A stretch of 64,000 nt of DNA. Origin: Arthrobacter sp. AZCC_0090 (GTDB lineage: Bacteria; Actinomycetota; Actinomycetes; Actinomycetales; Micrococcaceae). The stretch is from assembly GCF_014207375.1 (NCBI RefSeq), contig NZ_JACHEE010000014.1, forward strand, positions 1 through 64,000, given 5' to 3'. The notes below the pieces were generated by a model. The model was given only the letters and a program-made list of their open reading frames with translations. It had not been told where the DNA came from and ran no database searches. Positions 8,849 through 16,696 of the stretch are shown here, piece by piece (positions within the stretch are counted from its first letter, which is position 1; every line of letters begins with the position of its first letter). Both the position numbers and the translations under genes were made by a program.

Positions 8849-9871
8849 ATGACGCAGCGAAACTCACGCTCCACCATCCGCGAAGTCGCCAGGGAAGCCG
8901 GGGTCTCCGTGACCACCGTTTCCCATGCGCTCAGCGGAAAGGGAATAGTCGCAGAATCGACGCGTGCGAAGGTCGTCGAAACCGCTCGGAGGCTGCGCTA
9001 CCGGCCCAACGCCGTCGCCAGCGGTCTTCGAAACAATCGCCTGGGCATCCTTGCGCTCGTCCTTCGCCCGCTGGACACCCTCGAGTCATTCCTGCCGGAG
9101 GGCGTGGACTACTTTCTGCGCTTTGCTGGAGCCGCCTCACTGAGCGCCCTCGAACACGGCTACGGACTCATGCTGCTCAGCGACCCCACCTTGCCGGATG
9201 CGCCGAGCATCTCGCTTGCGGCCGATGGCTTCATCATCACGGAACCTGTGGAGAACGATCCCGTCATCGATTTACTGCAAGCCGAAGGAATTCCCTTGCT
9301 CACCGTCGGCAAGGACCTCGGCCGGCCCCACTACGACGCCTGGATCGAGCCCCGCACCGCCAAGATCACCAGGCACGTCCTCGATCACCTGGAGGAGAAC
9401 GGGGCAGCCCGGGTGGCGATCGCCATCGGAACCGACCGCAACTCCTGGAACATCACCACTGAAGCCAGCTACCGGGAATGGTGTTCCGAGCGGGGCCAAG
9501 AGCCAATCGTCGTGACCCAGCGGGAAACGAGCGGCACCCTTGGCGGAAGGGCTATCGGCGAGGAGATTCTCTCGATGACAGATCGGCCGGACGCCGTCTA
9601 CTGCCTCACGGGGCGCCATGCGGCCGGAATGATGGCCCGACTAGGAGAGGCCGGCATCGCTTCCCCCGCGGACATCCTGATCGTGGCCGGCTCAGACTCA
9701 GAGCAGACCCGCAACAGTGTCCCGCCCATCAGCGCCATCGATCTCGAACCGGAGGTTCTGGCGAGGGCCGCTATCGCCGCACTGGTGGAACAGTTAGTCG
9801 GGATTCCAAATAGAGGCAGCGAAGCCGGAACCGACGGCCGCTTCATCATCCGAGGTTCCAGCCAGCGCTAG
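8849..9871 (+). CDS. LacI-family transcriptional regulator
   Basis: A 340-residue regulator. The start at 8849 gives MTQRNSRSTIREVAR and places the LacI helix-turn-helix at residues 9-30 (IREVAREAGVSVTTVSHALS). The remaining part is a periplasmic-binding-protein-like sensor domain (about residues 65-335). An in-frame upstream ATG at 8660 would include the operators and is rejected. The neighbouring palindromes suggest autoregulation. Its former target on the left is a pseudogene; the regulator may still act on other genes. Confidence 0.95.
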   Translation: MTQRNSRSTIREVAREAGVSVTTVSHALSGKGIVAESTRAKVVETARRLRYRPNAVASGLRNNRLGILALVLRPLDTLESFLPEGVDYFLRFAGAASLSALEHGYGLMLLSDPTLPDAPSISLAADGFIITEPVENDPVIDLLQAEGIPLLTVGKDLGRPHYDAWIEPRTAKITRHVLDHLEENGAARVAIAIGTDRNSWNITTEASYREWCSERGQEPIVVTQRETSGTLGGRAIGEEILSMTDRPDAVYCLTGRHAAGMMARLGEAGIASPADILIVAGSDSEQTRNSVPPISAIDLEPEVLARAAIAALVEQLVGIPNRGSEAGTDGRFIIRGSSQR

Positions 9872-9907
9872 GGTCACAGCAACCCTCCGTCACCTATGCG
9901 GGCCCTC

Positions 9908-10220
9908 CCCCCGACGCTCGCTCACCTTTAAGCCCATCCGGCCAAACGCTCCCTCACCTTTAGGGCACAAAACCGGAACGCTCGCTCACCTTTAGGCCCT
10001 TCCGGCCAAACGCTCCCTCACTAGATGGAGCGTCGCCAAAAGAGACGCCGAAAGTGAGCGGGCGTCGTGGGGGTAGTGCCCGACGGCGGCTGCCGCGCCG
10101 AAGTGCCGCCGGCCGCCGTCGTCGGCCCCTTTGGGCCCCAGAAGTGAAGGAGGGTTGCTCAAAAAGGCGACAAAGGTGAGGGAGCGTCACCGAAAAAGGC
10201 GACAAAGGTGAGCGAGCGTC
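9908..10220. repeat. Array of 17-bp dispersed repeats plus GC-rich hairpin
   Basis: The gap between the LacI gene and the permease gene holds no gene. It carries unit copies in one orientation at 9913-9929, 9945-9961, 9977-9993 and a partial copy at 10009-10021, then opposite-orientation copies at 10051-10066, 10172-10188 and 10204-10220. Between the two groups lies a hairpin (10081-10122) closely related to the one at 224-265, including the shared CCGAAGTGCCG loop. Consensus of the unit: (G/A)ACGCTC(G/C)CTCACCTTT. Confidence 0.85.
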
Positions 10221-10260
10221 GGCGCTCTCTTGACTCAATCATGTGGTACCCCTCACAATA

Positions 10261-10277
10261 AGTGAATGGCTTTCACT
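10261..10277. promoter_or_regulatory. Operator-like inverted repeat before the APC permease gene
   Basis: AGTGAA (10261-10266) and TTCACT (10272-10277) flank TGGCT. The surrounding bases ATAA.TGAATGGC.TTC are shared with the site at 8089-8111. Its position directly before the likely translation start at 10293 fits repression of the permease-TetR-amidohydrolase genes, and argues against using the ATG at 10266, which lies inside it. Confidence 0.65.
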
Positions 10278-10292
10278 AAAGAAGAGGCGGCA

Positions 10293-11738
10293 ATGACGCC
10301 GCCCGTAACTTCCAGCCCCGAGGCTGGACTGAAGAAGAACGCAATCGGCACTCGCGACATCGTGTTCATGTTGGTGTCGGCGGCCGCACCGCTGACCATC
10401 GTCGTCGGCATTGCCCCACTCGCACTCGCGGTCGGCGGCGTCGGCGCCCCGTCCATCTACATCGCCGCGGCCCTGGGTCTGGGCCTGTTCGCCATCGGTT
10501 TCATGGCACTCACCCGGCATGTCCGGTCCTACAGCGGCTTTTACGGCTACATCTCGAAAACCCTCGGGCGCGTGGTGGGCCTAGGCTCTGGCTTGACCGC
10601 ATGGATGAGCTACAACGGCCTGCAGATCGGCCTTTACGGACTGCTGGGCATCCAGGCGAACCTCGCCGTGAAGTCCTTCACCGGCGTGGAACTTCCCTGG
10701 TGGCTCTACGCGATCGTGGCAATCGGGGCCGTCTGGTACCTGGGCTGGCGCGGGATCGACGTCGGCGCGAAGGTCCTCGCCGTCCTGCTCACCCTCGAAA
10801 CGGCGATCGTCGCGATTGTCGCCGCGTTCGTCCTGGCCCAGGGCGGCGCACACGGCATCGGCTTTGAATCGTTCAGCCCCGAGGCCATCTTCTCTCCGCA
10901 GTTCGCAGCCGTCCTGGGCCTGGGCTTCTCAGCCTTCATGGGATTTGAATCCGGAGCGCTCTACCGGGAAGAAGCCCGGGACCCGGACCGGAGCGTTCCA
11001 CGTGCCACGTACATCTCCATCGCCTTCATCGGCGCGTTCTACGCCTTCGCCGTCTGGATCATCGTCCAGGCCTTCGGAGCGGACGCCGTCCAAGCGTTCG
11101 CCGCAGGCCACCTCGACGCCGGGGACACCGCCTACATCGCAGCGGGCAACTTCGCCGGCCCCTGGTGCGTGAACCTCATGAGCGTGCTGATCGTCACCAG
11201 CATCTTCGCCGCCCAACTCTCCTTCCACAACACCATCAACCGCTACACGCTTTCCCTCAGCCGTGAGGGCATCTTCCCGAAACGAGCAGGCCGGATCAGC
11301 CCGCGATACCGCACCCCCTCAGTGGCCGGCTTCGACCAGACGCTCCTAGCCCTCGCCCTCGTGATCGGCGCGGCCCTGTTCCACCTGGACCCCTTCACCC
11401 AGTTCCTCATCTGGACCAACACTCCGGGCGTGATCGGTATCCTCCTCCTGCAAGCACTCACCGGCGTCGGCGTCGTGGTCTTCTTCACCCGACTCAAGGA
11501 CCACGGCCTACGCTGGTACGTCATCCCCTCCGCCGTGGCTGCCACCATCATCATGTGCGTGGTGACCTACCTCATGGCCACAAACGCCCAACTGCTCACC
11601 GGCCTCCCTGCCGGAGACCCCGTCAACACCACGCTCCTGGTTTTCGCGCCCCTCCTGTTCGGCGCCGGAACCGTGCTCGCCCTCGTCCTGCGCCGGATGA
11701 AACCAGCCGCCTACCAACGCATCGGCCACGCCGAATGA
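10293..11738 (+). CDS. APC-superfamily amino-acid/polyamine permease
   Basis: A 481-residue, about 12-helix transporter of the amino acid-polyamine-organocation superfamily. The N-terminal part GTRDIVFMLVSAAAPLT is the consensus of its first helix. I choose the ATG at 10293, preceded by AAGAGGCGG; the ATG at 10266 gives nine extra residues but overlaps an operator-like repeat. The gene is 23 bp before the TetR gene and probably cotranscribed with it and the amidohydrolase. Likely imports an amine, amino acid or amide used by that enzyme (inference). Confidence 0.92.
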   Translation: MTPPVTSSPEAGLKKNAIGTRDIVFMLVSAAAPLTIVVGIAPLALAVGGVGAPSIYIAAALGLGLFAIGFMALTRHVRSYSGFYGYISKTLGRVVGLGSGLTAWMSYNGLQIGLYGLLGIQANLAVKSFTGVELPWWLYAIVAIGAVWYLGWRGIDVGAKVLAVLLTLETAIVAIVAAFVLAQGGAHGIGFESFSPEAIFSPQFAAVLGLGFSAFMGFESGALYREEARDPDRSVPRATYISIAFIGAFYAFAVWIIVQAFGADAVQAFAAGHLDAGDTAYIAAGNFAGPWCVNLMSVLIVTSIFAAQLSFHNTINRYTLSLSREGIFPKRAGRISPRYRTPSVAGFDQTLLALALVIGAALFHLDPFTQFLIWTNTPGVIGILLLQALTGVGVVVFFTRLKDHGLRWYVIPSAVAATIIMCVVTYLMATNAQLLTGLPAGDPVNTTLLVFAPLLFGAGTVLALVLRRMKPAAYQRIGHAE

Positions 11739-11761
11739 GCCCCGGAGCCTAGGCTTGAGAG

Positions 11762-12400
11762 ATGCAGACTCCCAGCAAGACCAGCCAGCTAGGACGGCCC
11801 AGGACTCCGCGGCTTTCGCGGAAAGCAATCGGCCGTGCGGCGCTTGAGATGTTCCAAGAGGAAGAGAGCCTCTCAATTCCCAGGCTTGCGGAACGTCTCG
11901 GCGTCCGGCAGTCATCTTTCTACAAGCACGTCACGGGCCGCCAGGAGATCGTCGAGCTGGCCCGTGGGGCGTTGGTTGAGAGGGCCCCTATGCCCGAGCT
12001 GAAGACCGGCAACCTGGACGAGGTCATCCGTCTGACCTTCGATGCCCTCCGAAAGGCGTACAGCCTGGTGCCGGCGCTCCTCCCCCTGTTGCTTACGCAG
12101 CCGGTGTCACACCCGGCAGCCTTGGAACTCTACGACCGGTTTGTCGAAGCGTTCGAGTTCGCGGGGACGCCAAAGCACCTGGTCATCCCCACATTGGAGA
12201 CCCTTGACAGCGCCGCGATTGGCGCGAGCCTCGACGCAATGACCATGGAATCCGCGTGGAGCATCGCTGATGAGGAGCAAGACACGTATCCCCACCTGTT
12301 CGCGGCGCAGAAAGCCGTCGCAGAGCACCCCGTAGACCGATTCGCCTTCCTGGCCGATGTCCTCTCGGCAGGATTGCGGGCAGCCATCGGCGACGCCTGA
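11762..12400 (+). CDS. TetR-family transcriptional regulator
   Basis: A 212-residue TetR/AcrR regulator: an N-terminal helix-turn-helix (about residues 20-66: SRKAIGRAALEMF..LAERLGVRQSSFYKHV) followed by a TetR-type C-terminal ligand domain. It lies between the permease and amidohydrolase genes on the same strand. The best candidate binding sites are the two matching inverted repeats at 8089 and 10261, which would make it a local regulator of both halves of the cluster. The ligand is probably the transported compound or its product (inference). Confidence 0.93.
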   Translation: MQTPSKTSQLGRPRTPRLSRKAIGRAALEMFQEEESLSIPRLAERLGVRQSSFYKHVTGRQEIVELARGALVERAPMPELKTGNLDEVIRLTFDALRKAYSLVPALLPLLLTQPVSHPAALELYDRFVEAFEFAGTPKHLVIPTLETLDSAAIGASLDAMTMESAWSIADEEQDTYPHLFAAQKAVAEHPVDRFAFLADVLSAGLRAAIGDA

Positions 12401-12448
12401 TCCTTCCCGGGCCGGCGTCGGGCACCGAACACAACAAGGAGTTATATC

Positions 12449-14116
12449 TTGACCACGCCAGAGCCCATCGATCTCATCATCCTCTCGTCCCGCATCCTCC
12501 ACGGCGAGTCGCTCAAAGAGACGGCTGGTTTCGTCGCGGTCTCCGATGGCCGCATCGCGCACGTCGGGCCCACCGAGGCCGCCGACGAATGGATCGCACG
12601 AGCCGAGCAGGTGATCGACGTCGGCGACGCAACGGTCTGCCCCGGCTTGATTGACGCCCACATCCACCCCATCCTCGGGGCGGAGATCGCGCGAGGACTT
12701 GACCTGAGCGGGATCACCGAGTTCAACGCCGTCCGGGCCGCCCTTGCGGGGCACGCCGCTTCCACGGCTCACGCCGTCGGTTCCGAGTGGCTTTTCGCCT
12801 GGGGGCTCGACCCGGTCATTTTCGGTGACAATGAATTCAATAACTCCCTCTTTGACGGCATCCTCGACGGCGAACTCGTCTTCATTACGCTGTTCGACGG
12901 CCACGCTGCACTCGTCTCTGATGCCGCCCTCAAGGTCGCCGGCGTCACGGGAGCAGAAGTCCTCCCCAGTACCGGCTACGTCGGTGTCGACCAGCAGGGT
13001 AAGCCCAACGGCATGCTCTACGAAATGGCTGCTCAAGACCTTGTCCGGAGCATCCTGCCCCAGCCCTCCTTCGAACAACGCGTCGACGAACTCGAGAAAC
13101 TCTTGCGCTCCATGGCCGAATCAGGCCTGGTCGCGGGCCAAATGCTGGACTTCGGCGCCCCCGACACCCTGGAAGTGCTGGAGGCCCTTGAACTACGGGG
13201 CGAGCTCGCTATCCGGCTGCGTATCTCCCCGTGGGTCATGCCGGGCGCCACCGAGGAGGACCTGTGGGCCATGCTCGCAATGCAGGGCCGGCACGGCAGG
13301 CGCTGGCACGTTCATGGCATCAAGCTCATGATGGACGGCACTATTGACAACGGCACGGCTTGGCTCTTTGAACCCGACACCCACGGGGAATCCCTCCATC
13401 CGCTCTGGCACGATCCCGAGGCTCTCGCAGATGCCATGACGTTCTTCCACGAACACCGGATCCCCACCACCACGCACGCCATCGGTGACAAAGCCGTCTC
13501 CTTCGTGGCGCGGACCATCGGTTCCCTCCCGAAGAACGGCACAGTCCACCGGATCGAGCACATCGAGTCCATCCCGGACTCAGTCTTGGCGGAAATCGTC
13601 AGCGCGGGCGCCGCAACGAGCCTGCAGCCGACGCACTGCGCCCTGTACAGCCGCGCAGACCACAGCGACAACTGGTCCCACAGACTCGGCACCGAACGGG
13701 CCAACCATGCATGGCGGACTCGCGACCTCCGCGACGCCGGAGCCGTCGTTGCCCTCGGTTCGGACTGGCCAATCGCCCCCTTCGACCCACGTGCGATCAT
13801 CGCCTCAGCCCAGACCCGACGCCCAGCCGGAAGGCCCGACGTCGAGCCCGTCCAGCCGCAGCAGGCGCTATCCGCGCGTGCCGCGATCGAAGGTTACACG
13901 AGCCAATACTGGCAATCGGTTGGCGAAGAAGGCGGAATCGTGGAAAGGGGATCCCGCGCCGATCTGACGGTGGTGCGGCACAATCCCCTCACGACGGCGC
14001 CCGACGAATTCGCGCAGACTCCGGTGATCCTGACGGTTGTTGACGGCGAAGTGGTGGTTGACAACCGTCCTGTTCTCGCCGCGGGCGTCGCCCAGGGTTC
14101 GTTCCGGCCGGCCTAG
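12449..14116 (+). CDS. YtcJ-type metal-dependent amidohydrolase (second copy)
   Basis: A 555-residue amidohydrolase_3 family enzyme starting at TTG, preceded by AAGGAG seven bases upstream (12436-12441). Metal-binding motifs are visible: IDAHIHP near residue 70, THAIGDKAV around 345 and HRIEHIES soon after. The overall plan equals that of the enzyme at 6390-8018 but the sequences differ strongly, so these are distant paralogues, perhaps for different amides. The stop overlaps the convergent glutathione peroxidase stop by 4 bp (CTAG). Confidence 0.93.
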   Translation: MTTPEPIDLIILSSRILHGESLKETAGFVAVSDGRIAHVGPTEAADEWIARAEQVIDVGDATVCPGLIDAHIHPILGAEIARGLDLSGITEFNAVRAALAGHAASTAHAVGSEWLFAWGLDPVIFGDNEFNNSLFDGILDGELVFITLFDGHAALVSDAALKVAGVTGAEVLPSTGYVGVDQQGKPNGMLYEMAAQDLVRSILPQPSFEQRVDELEKLLRSMAESGLVAGQMLDFGAPDTLEVLEALELRGELAIRLRISPWVMPGATEEDLWAMLAMQGRHGRRWHVHGIKLMMDGTIDNGTAWLFEPDTHGESLHPLWHDPEALADAMTFFHEHRIPTTTHAIGDKAVSFVARTIGSLPKNGTVHRIEHIESIPDSVLAEIVSAGAATSLQPTHCALYSRADHSDNWSHRLGTERANHAWRTRDLRDAGAVVALGSDWPIAPFDPRAIIASAQTRRPAGRPDVEPVQPQQALSARAAIEGYTSQYWQSVGEEGGIVERGSRADLTVVRHNPLTTAPDEFAQTPVILTVVDGEVVVDNRPVLAAGVAQGSFRPA

Positions 14117-14598
14117 GCGAGCGCCTTTTCGAGCGCGCCGATCAGCTCTTCGGAATCGGGCTCGACGGCGGAGGGGAAGCGAGCGAGCACTTCGCCGTCG
14201 CGGCTCACCAGGAACTTCTCGAAGTTCCATTTGACCTTCTGCGGCTTAGAACCGTCTGCCGTTTGGGTCAGCTCGGCATACAGGGGATGCTGCTGCTTGC
14301 CACGGACGTTGGACTTGCTGGAGAGCGGAAAGGAGACGCCAAAATTGCGCTGGCAGAAGTCCGAGATCTCGGCATCGGAGCCCTTCTCCTGGCCACCGAA
14401 CTGATTGCACGGCACGCCCAGGATCTCGAATCCGCGGTCACGGTATTTACCGTAGAGCTCCTCAAGTCCCGAGTACTGGCGCGTGAAACCACATTTCGAA
14501 GCCACGTTGACAACCAGGACGGCCTTGCCCTCGAAACGCCCAAAGTCGGCCCGGGAGCCGTCGTTGAACGTCAGGGGGATGCTGTAGAGCGGGGACAT
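14113..14598 (-). CDS. Glutathione peroxidase-family thiol peroxidase
   Basis: A 161-residue protein of the GPx family, which reduces hydroperoxides, in bacteria usually with thioredoxin. Peroxidatic Cys36 lies in NVASKCGFT; Gln70 in CNQFGGQE and Trp124-Asn125 in WNF complete the catalytic tetrad. The resolving-Cys region contains Cys82 in DFCQRNF. It is monocistronic and convergent with the amidohydrolase gene. Cytosolic; no signal peptide. Confidence 0.96.
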   Translation of the reverse strand: MSPLYSIPLTFNDGSRADFGRFEGKAVLVVNVASKCGFTRQYSGLEELYGKYRDRGFEILGVPCNQFGGQEKGSDAEISDFCQRNFGVSFPLSSKSNVRGKQQHPLYAELTQTADGSKPQKVKWNFEKFLVSRDGEVLARFPSAVEPDSEELIGALEKALA

Positions 14599-14696
14599 TG
14601 AATGGCTTCCTTACGACGTCGAACCTTGGCAAACTGCCGCAGTCGAGTCTACGCGCGGCAGGGCGGTGGGACGTGGTTCGGGGTAAGCGATGATCC

Positions 14697-16094
14697 CTAC
14701 GGTTTGGTCACCGGGGCGGCTGGCTTGGAGGTAGCCGACGGCGTGGGGCTGACGAGGGCCGGCGGGGCGGGTGCTGGCGCTGGCGGGGTTGAGTGGGGGT
14801 GAGTCACTGTGGGCACCGGAGCGGGAAGGCTCGACGACGGCGCGACCGTGGGCGGGACAGTCACCGTGGGCGACGGCGTCACCACGGGAGCTTGCGTCAC
14901 CACGGGTTGGCTCGGGGTGCTGCTCTGGGACTTGCTTGGCGTGGGGGTAATGCGCGGCGTATTGGTTGGGCTGGGCGTTTGTGCGGGTGACGGCGTGGTT
15001 GTCCGGGTGGGCGTCGGAGTCGCCGTCGGGCTGGGCGAAGTCTTCGGACTCCCGGTGCCCGTCGGGCTCGGCGTCGCCGTAGCTGTCGGAGTCGGTGACG
15101 GAGTCGGCTTCTTAGTCGAACTGGCGGTGGGTGACGCGGTCGGCGTCGCTGTGGCCGTAGCAGACGGGCTCGGCGGCGCAACCTTCGCCTCCTGCGCCCC
15201 GCCGGTCACTGCCTGTTCCGTGGGCACGGCCCCGGGGATGGACCAGATGGACCCTGCCGAGGTCGCGGTCGCGGAACCCGGCTGGTAGCTGACCATGGCG
15301 ATGTCCCCGAGCGGGTCAACCTGCTTGGTGGGCAGGAACGTCCAGTTCATCGGGTTGGTATAGACGCCGTTGAGGATCGTTTCGAAGTGCAGGTGGCAGC
15401 CTGTGGAGGACCCGGTGGTTCCCACCCTGGCAATAACCTCGCCTACCCGGACCGATTGCCCCTTGGCCACCGCGATCCCTTGTAAGTGGTTGTACGTGGT
15501 GACCAGGCCGTTGCCGTGGTCGATCTCCACCCGGTTACCACCGCCCCACGGGTGCCAGCCCACGGCGCGGACCACGCCGGAATCGGCCGCGTAAACGAGT
15601 GTGCCGCAGGCTGCGGCGAAATCCTGGCCCCAGTGGAACTCCCCGGGCAGGCCGGTGAATGGGTCGATCCTCAACCCGAAGGGGGAGCTAGGGACCAGCA
15701 CTTCAAGCGGCGCGTAGAGTTTCCCGGCGGCGGGACGGTCAAGGGAGCTCGAAGCGACGTTGAGATTGCCTACGCCGTTCTTGTCGAGGGTTTGGACCGG
15801 GGAACGTTCAAATGACACCCTCGCATTGTCACCAGCTGGAACGGGGACAGACGACGGGCTTTGGGGCGTGGCCCCTTGCACTCCGGACGTGGCGCCATCG
15901 GGGAGCATACTGGGTTCAACTTGGCCCGTGGCCAGCGATCCGTCGGCCGATTGTCCGCCCAGGCGTGGGCCCTGGAAGCCAACGGCGAAAATCATCAAGA
16001 CGGCGAGAAAGCAGCCCGAAAGGACTCGGCCAAATGTTCTTGAGAGCACCAGATCCACAACCTGGCCAGACTCATGATGCTTTCCCACAGCCAC
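14697..16094 (-). CDS. M23-family peptidoglycan peptidase with Pro/Thr/Ser-rich tail
   Basis: A 465-residue exported protein: a membrane-anchor or signal segment around residues 23-45, a variable linker, then an M23 (LytM-like) zinc-peptidase domain at about 125-245. HWGQDFAA supplies the first zinc ligands and CHLHFE the last. The final roughly 170 residues are almost only Pro, Thr, Ser and Ala (PTSPTA-type low-complexity), which resembles a wall-spanning or glycosylated stalk placed after the catalytic domain. The role is probably cell-wall remodelling. No obvious operon partner. Confidence 0.92.
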   Translation of the reverse strand: MAVGKHHESGQVVDLVLSRTFGRVLSGCFLAVLMIFAVGFQGPRLGGQSADGSLATGQVEPSMLPDGATSGVQGATPQSPSSVPVPAGDNARVSFERSPVQTLDKNGVGNLNVASSSLDRPAAGKLYAPLEVLVPSSPFGLRIDPFTGLPGEFHWGQDFAAACGTLVYAADSGVVRAVGWHPWGGGNRVEIDHGNGLVTTYNHLQGIAVAKGQSVRVGEVIARVGTTGSSTGCHLHFETILNGVYTNPMNWTFLPTKQVDPLGDIAMVSYQPGSATATSAGSIWSIPGAVPTEQAVTGGAQEAKVAPPSPSATATATPTASPTASSTKKPTPSPTPTATATPSPTGTGSPKTSPSPTATPTPTRTTTPSPAQTPSPTNTPRITPTPSKSQSSTPSQPVVTQAPVVTPSPTVTVPPTVAPSSSLPAPVPTVTHPHSTPPAPAPAPPALVSPTPSATSKPAAPVTKP

Positions 16095-16219
16095 TCCTGA
16101 GACGGGCGCTCATCCCCAGTACGGGCGCGCTTGTCCCATTGTGGCCGCTATGAAATCGAATTGGAACACTCGACTTCATACTTGTCCGGCCTGCGCAACA
16201 CTCGCCGGGCCTTGACGGG

Positions 16220-16600
16220 CTACTCGCCGAGGTTCTCTTTCAGCAACGCGCGGTGTTCGACGGCGGCATCCGAATGGAGGGCACGGCCGGCTTCGGTCAG
16301 CTCGAGGTACAGCGAGCGCCGGTCATCCGAGCAGGTGACGCGGGAGACGAGTCCGGCTTTCTCGAGCCGGTCAACCACCTTGGAGACGGCACTCTGGGTC
16401 ATCGGAGTGCGTTCCCCTAGGGCCTTCATGCGGCAGGCAGAGTCCACGCTTTCGGCGACGAGGTCGAGGATTTCGAATTCGTTCAGGCCGATGTCGAACT
16501 TGGCTTCGAGGGCGCGGTCGATGGCGGCCGCGGTGCGGAAGTACGAGTTCTGGATGCTGCGCCATTGCTCAACCAGCTGGCGATCCTGCGTTGTTGCCAT
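16220..16600 (-). CDS. MarR-family transcriptional regulator
   Basis: A 126-residue winged-helix MarR protein. The DNA-binding part around RTPMTQSAVSKVVDRLEKAGLV and the wing TCSDDRRSLYLELTEAG are typical. It is divergent from the MFS transporter gene with a 96-bp gap containing a perfect palindrome, a classical repressor-efflux arrangement. Ligand probably a drug or aromatic compound exported by the neighbour (inference). Confidence 0.94.
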   Translation of the reverse strand: MATTQDRQLVEQWRSIQNSYFRTAAAIDRALEAKFDIGLNEFEILDLVAESVDSACRMKALGERTPMTQSAVSKVVDRLEKAGLVSRVTCSDDRRSLYLELTEAGRALHSDAAVEHRALLKENLGE

Positions 16601-16671
16601 GGCCCGATTCTAGTCGAAACCGGAATTAAAGTCCACGTCATAATATTCTGAGTCATATTCCTTGTCATTGA

Positions 16672-16683
16672 ATGACGCGTCAT
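16672..16683. promoter_or_regulatory. Palindrome in the marR/MFS divergent promoter region
   Basis: ATGACGCGTCAT is a perfect 12-bp palindrome 14 bp before the transporter start codon. The same gap holds further GTCAT/ATGAC half-sites (16637-16642, 16651-16656 and 16664-16668), consistent with a MarR dimer occupying several sites. Inference from position and symmetry. Confidence 0.6.
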
Positions 16684-16696
16684 ATAGATTGATGCC

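Noticed and set aside
9908..10220. Possible CRISPR array
   Set aside because: Units are only 17 bp, occur in both orientations, are irregularly spaced and recur at other loci; no cas genes are present.
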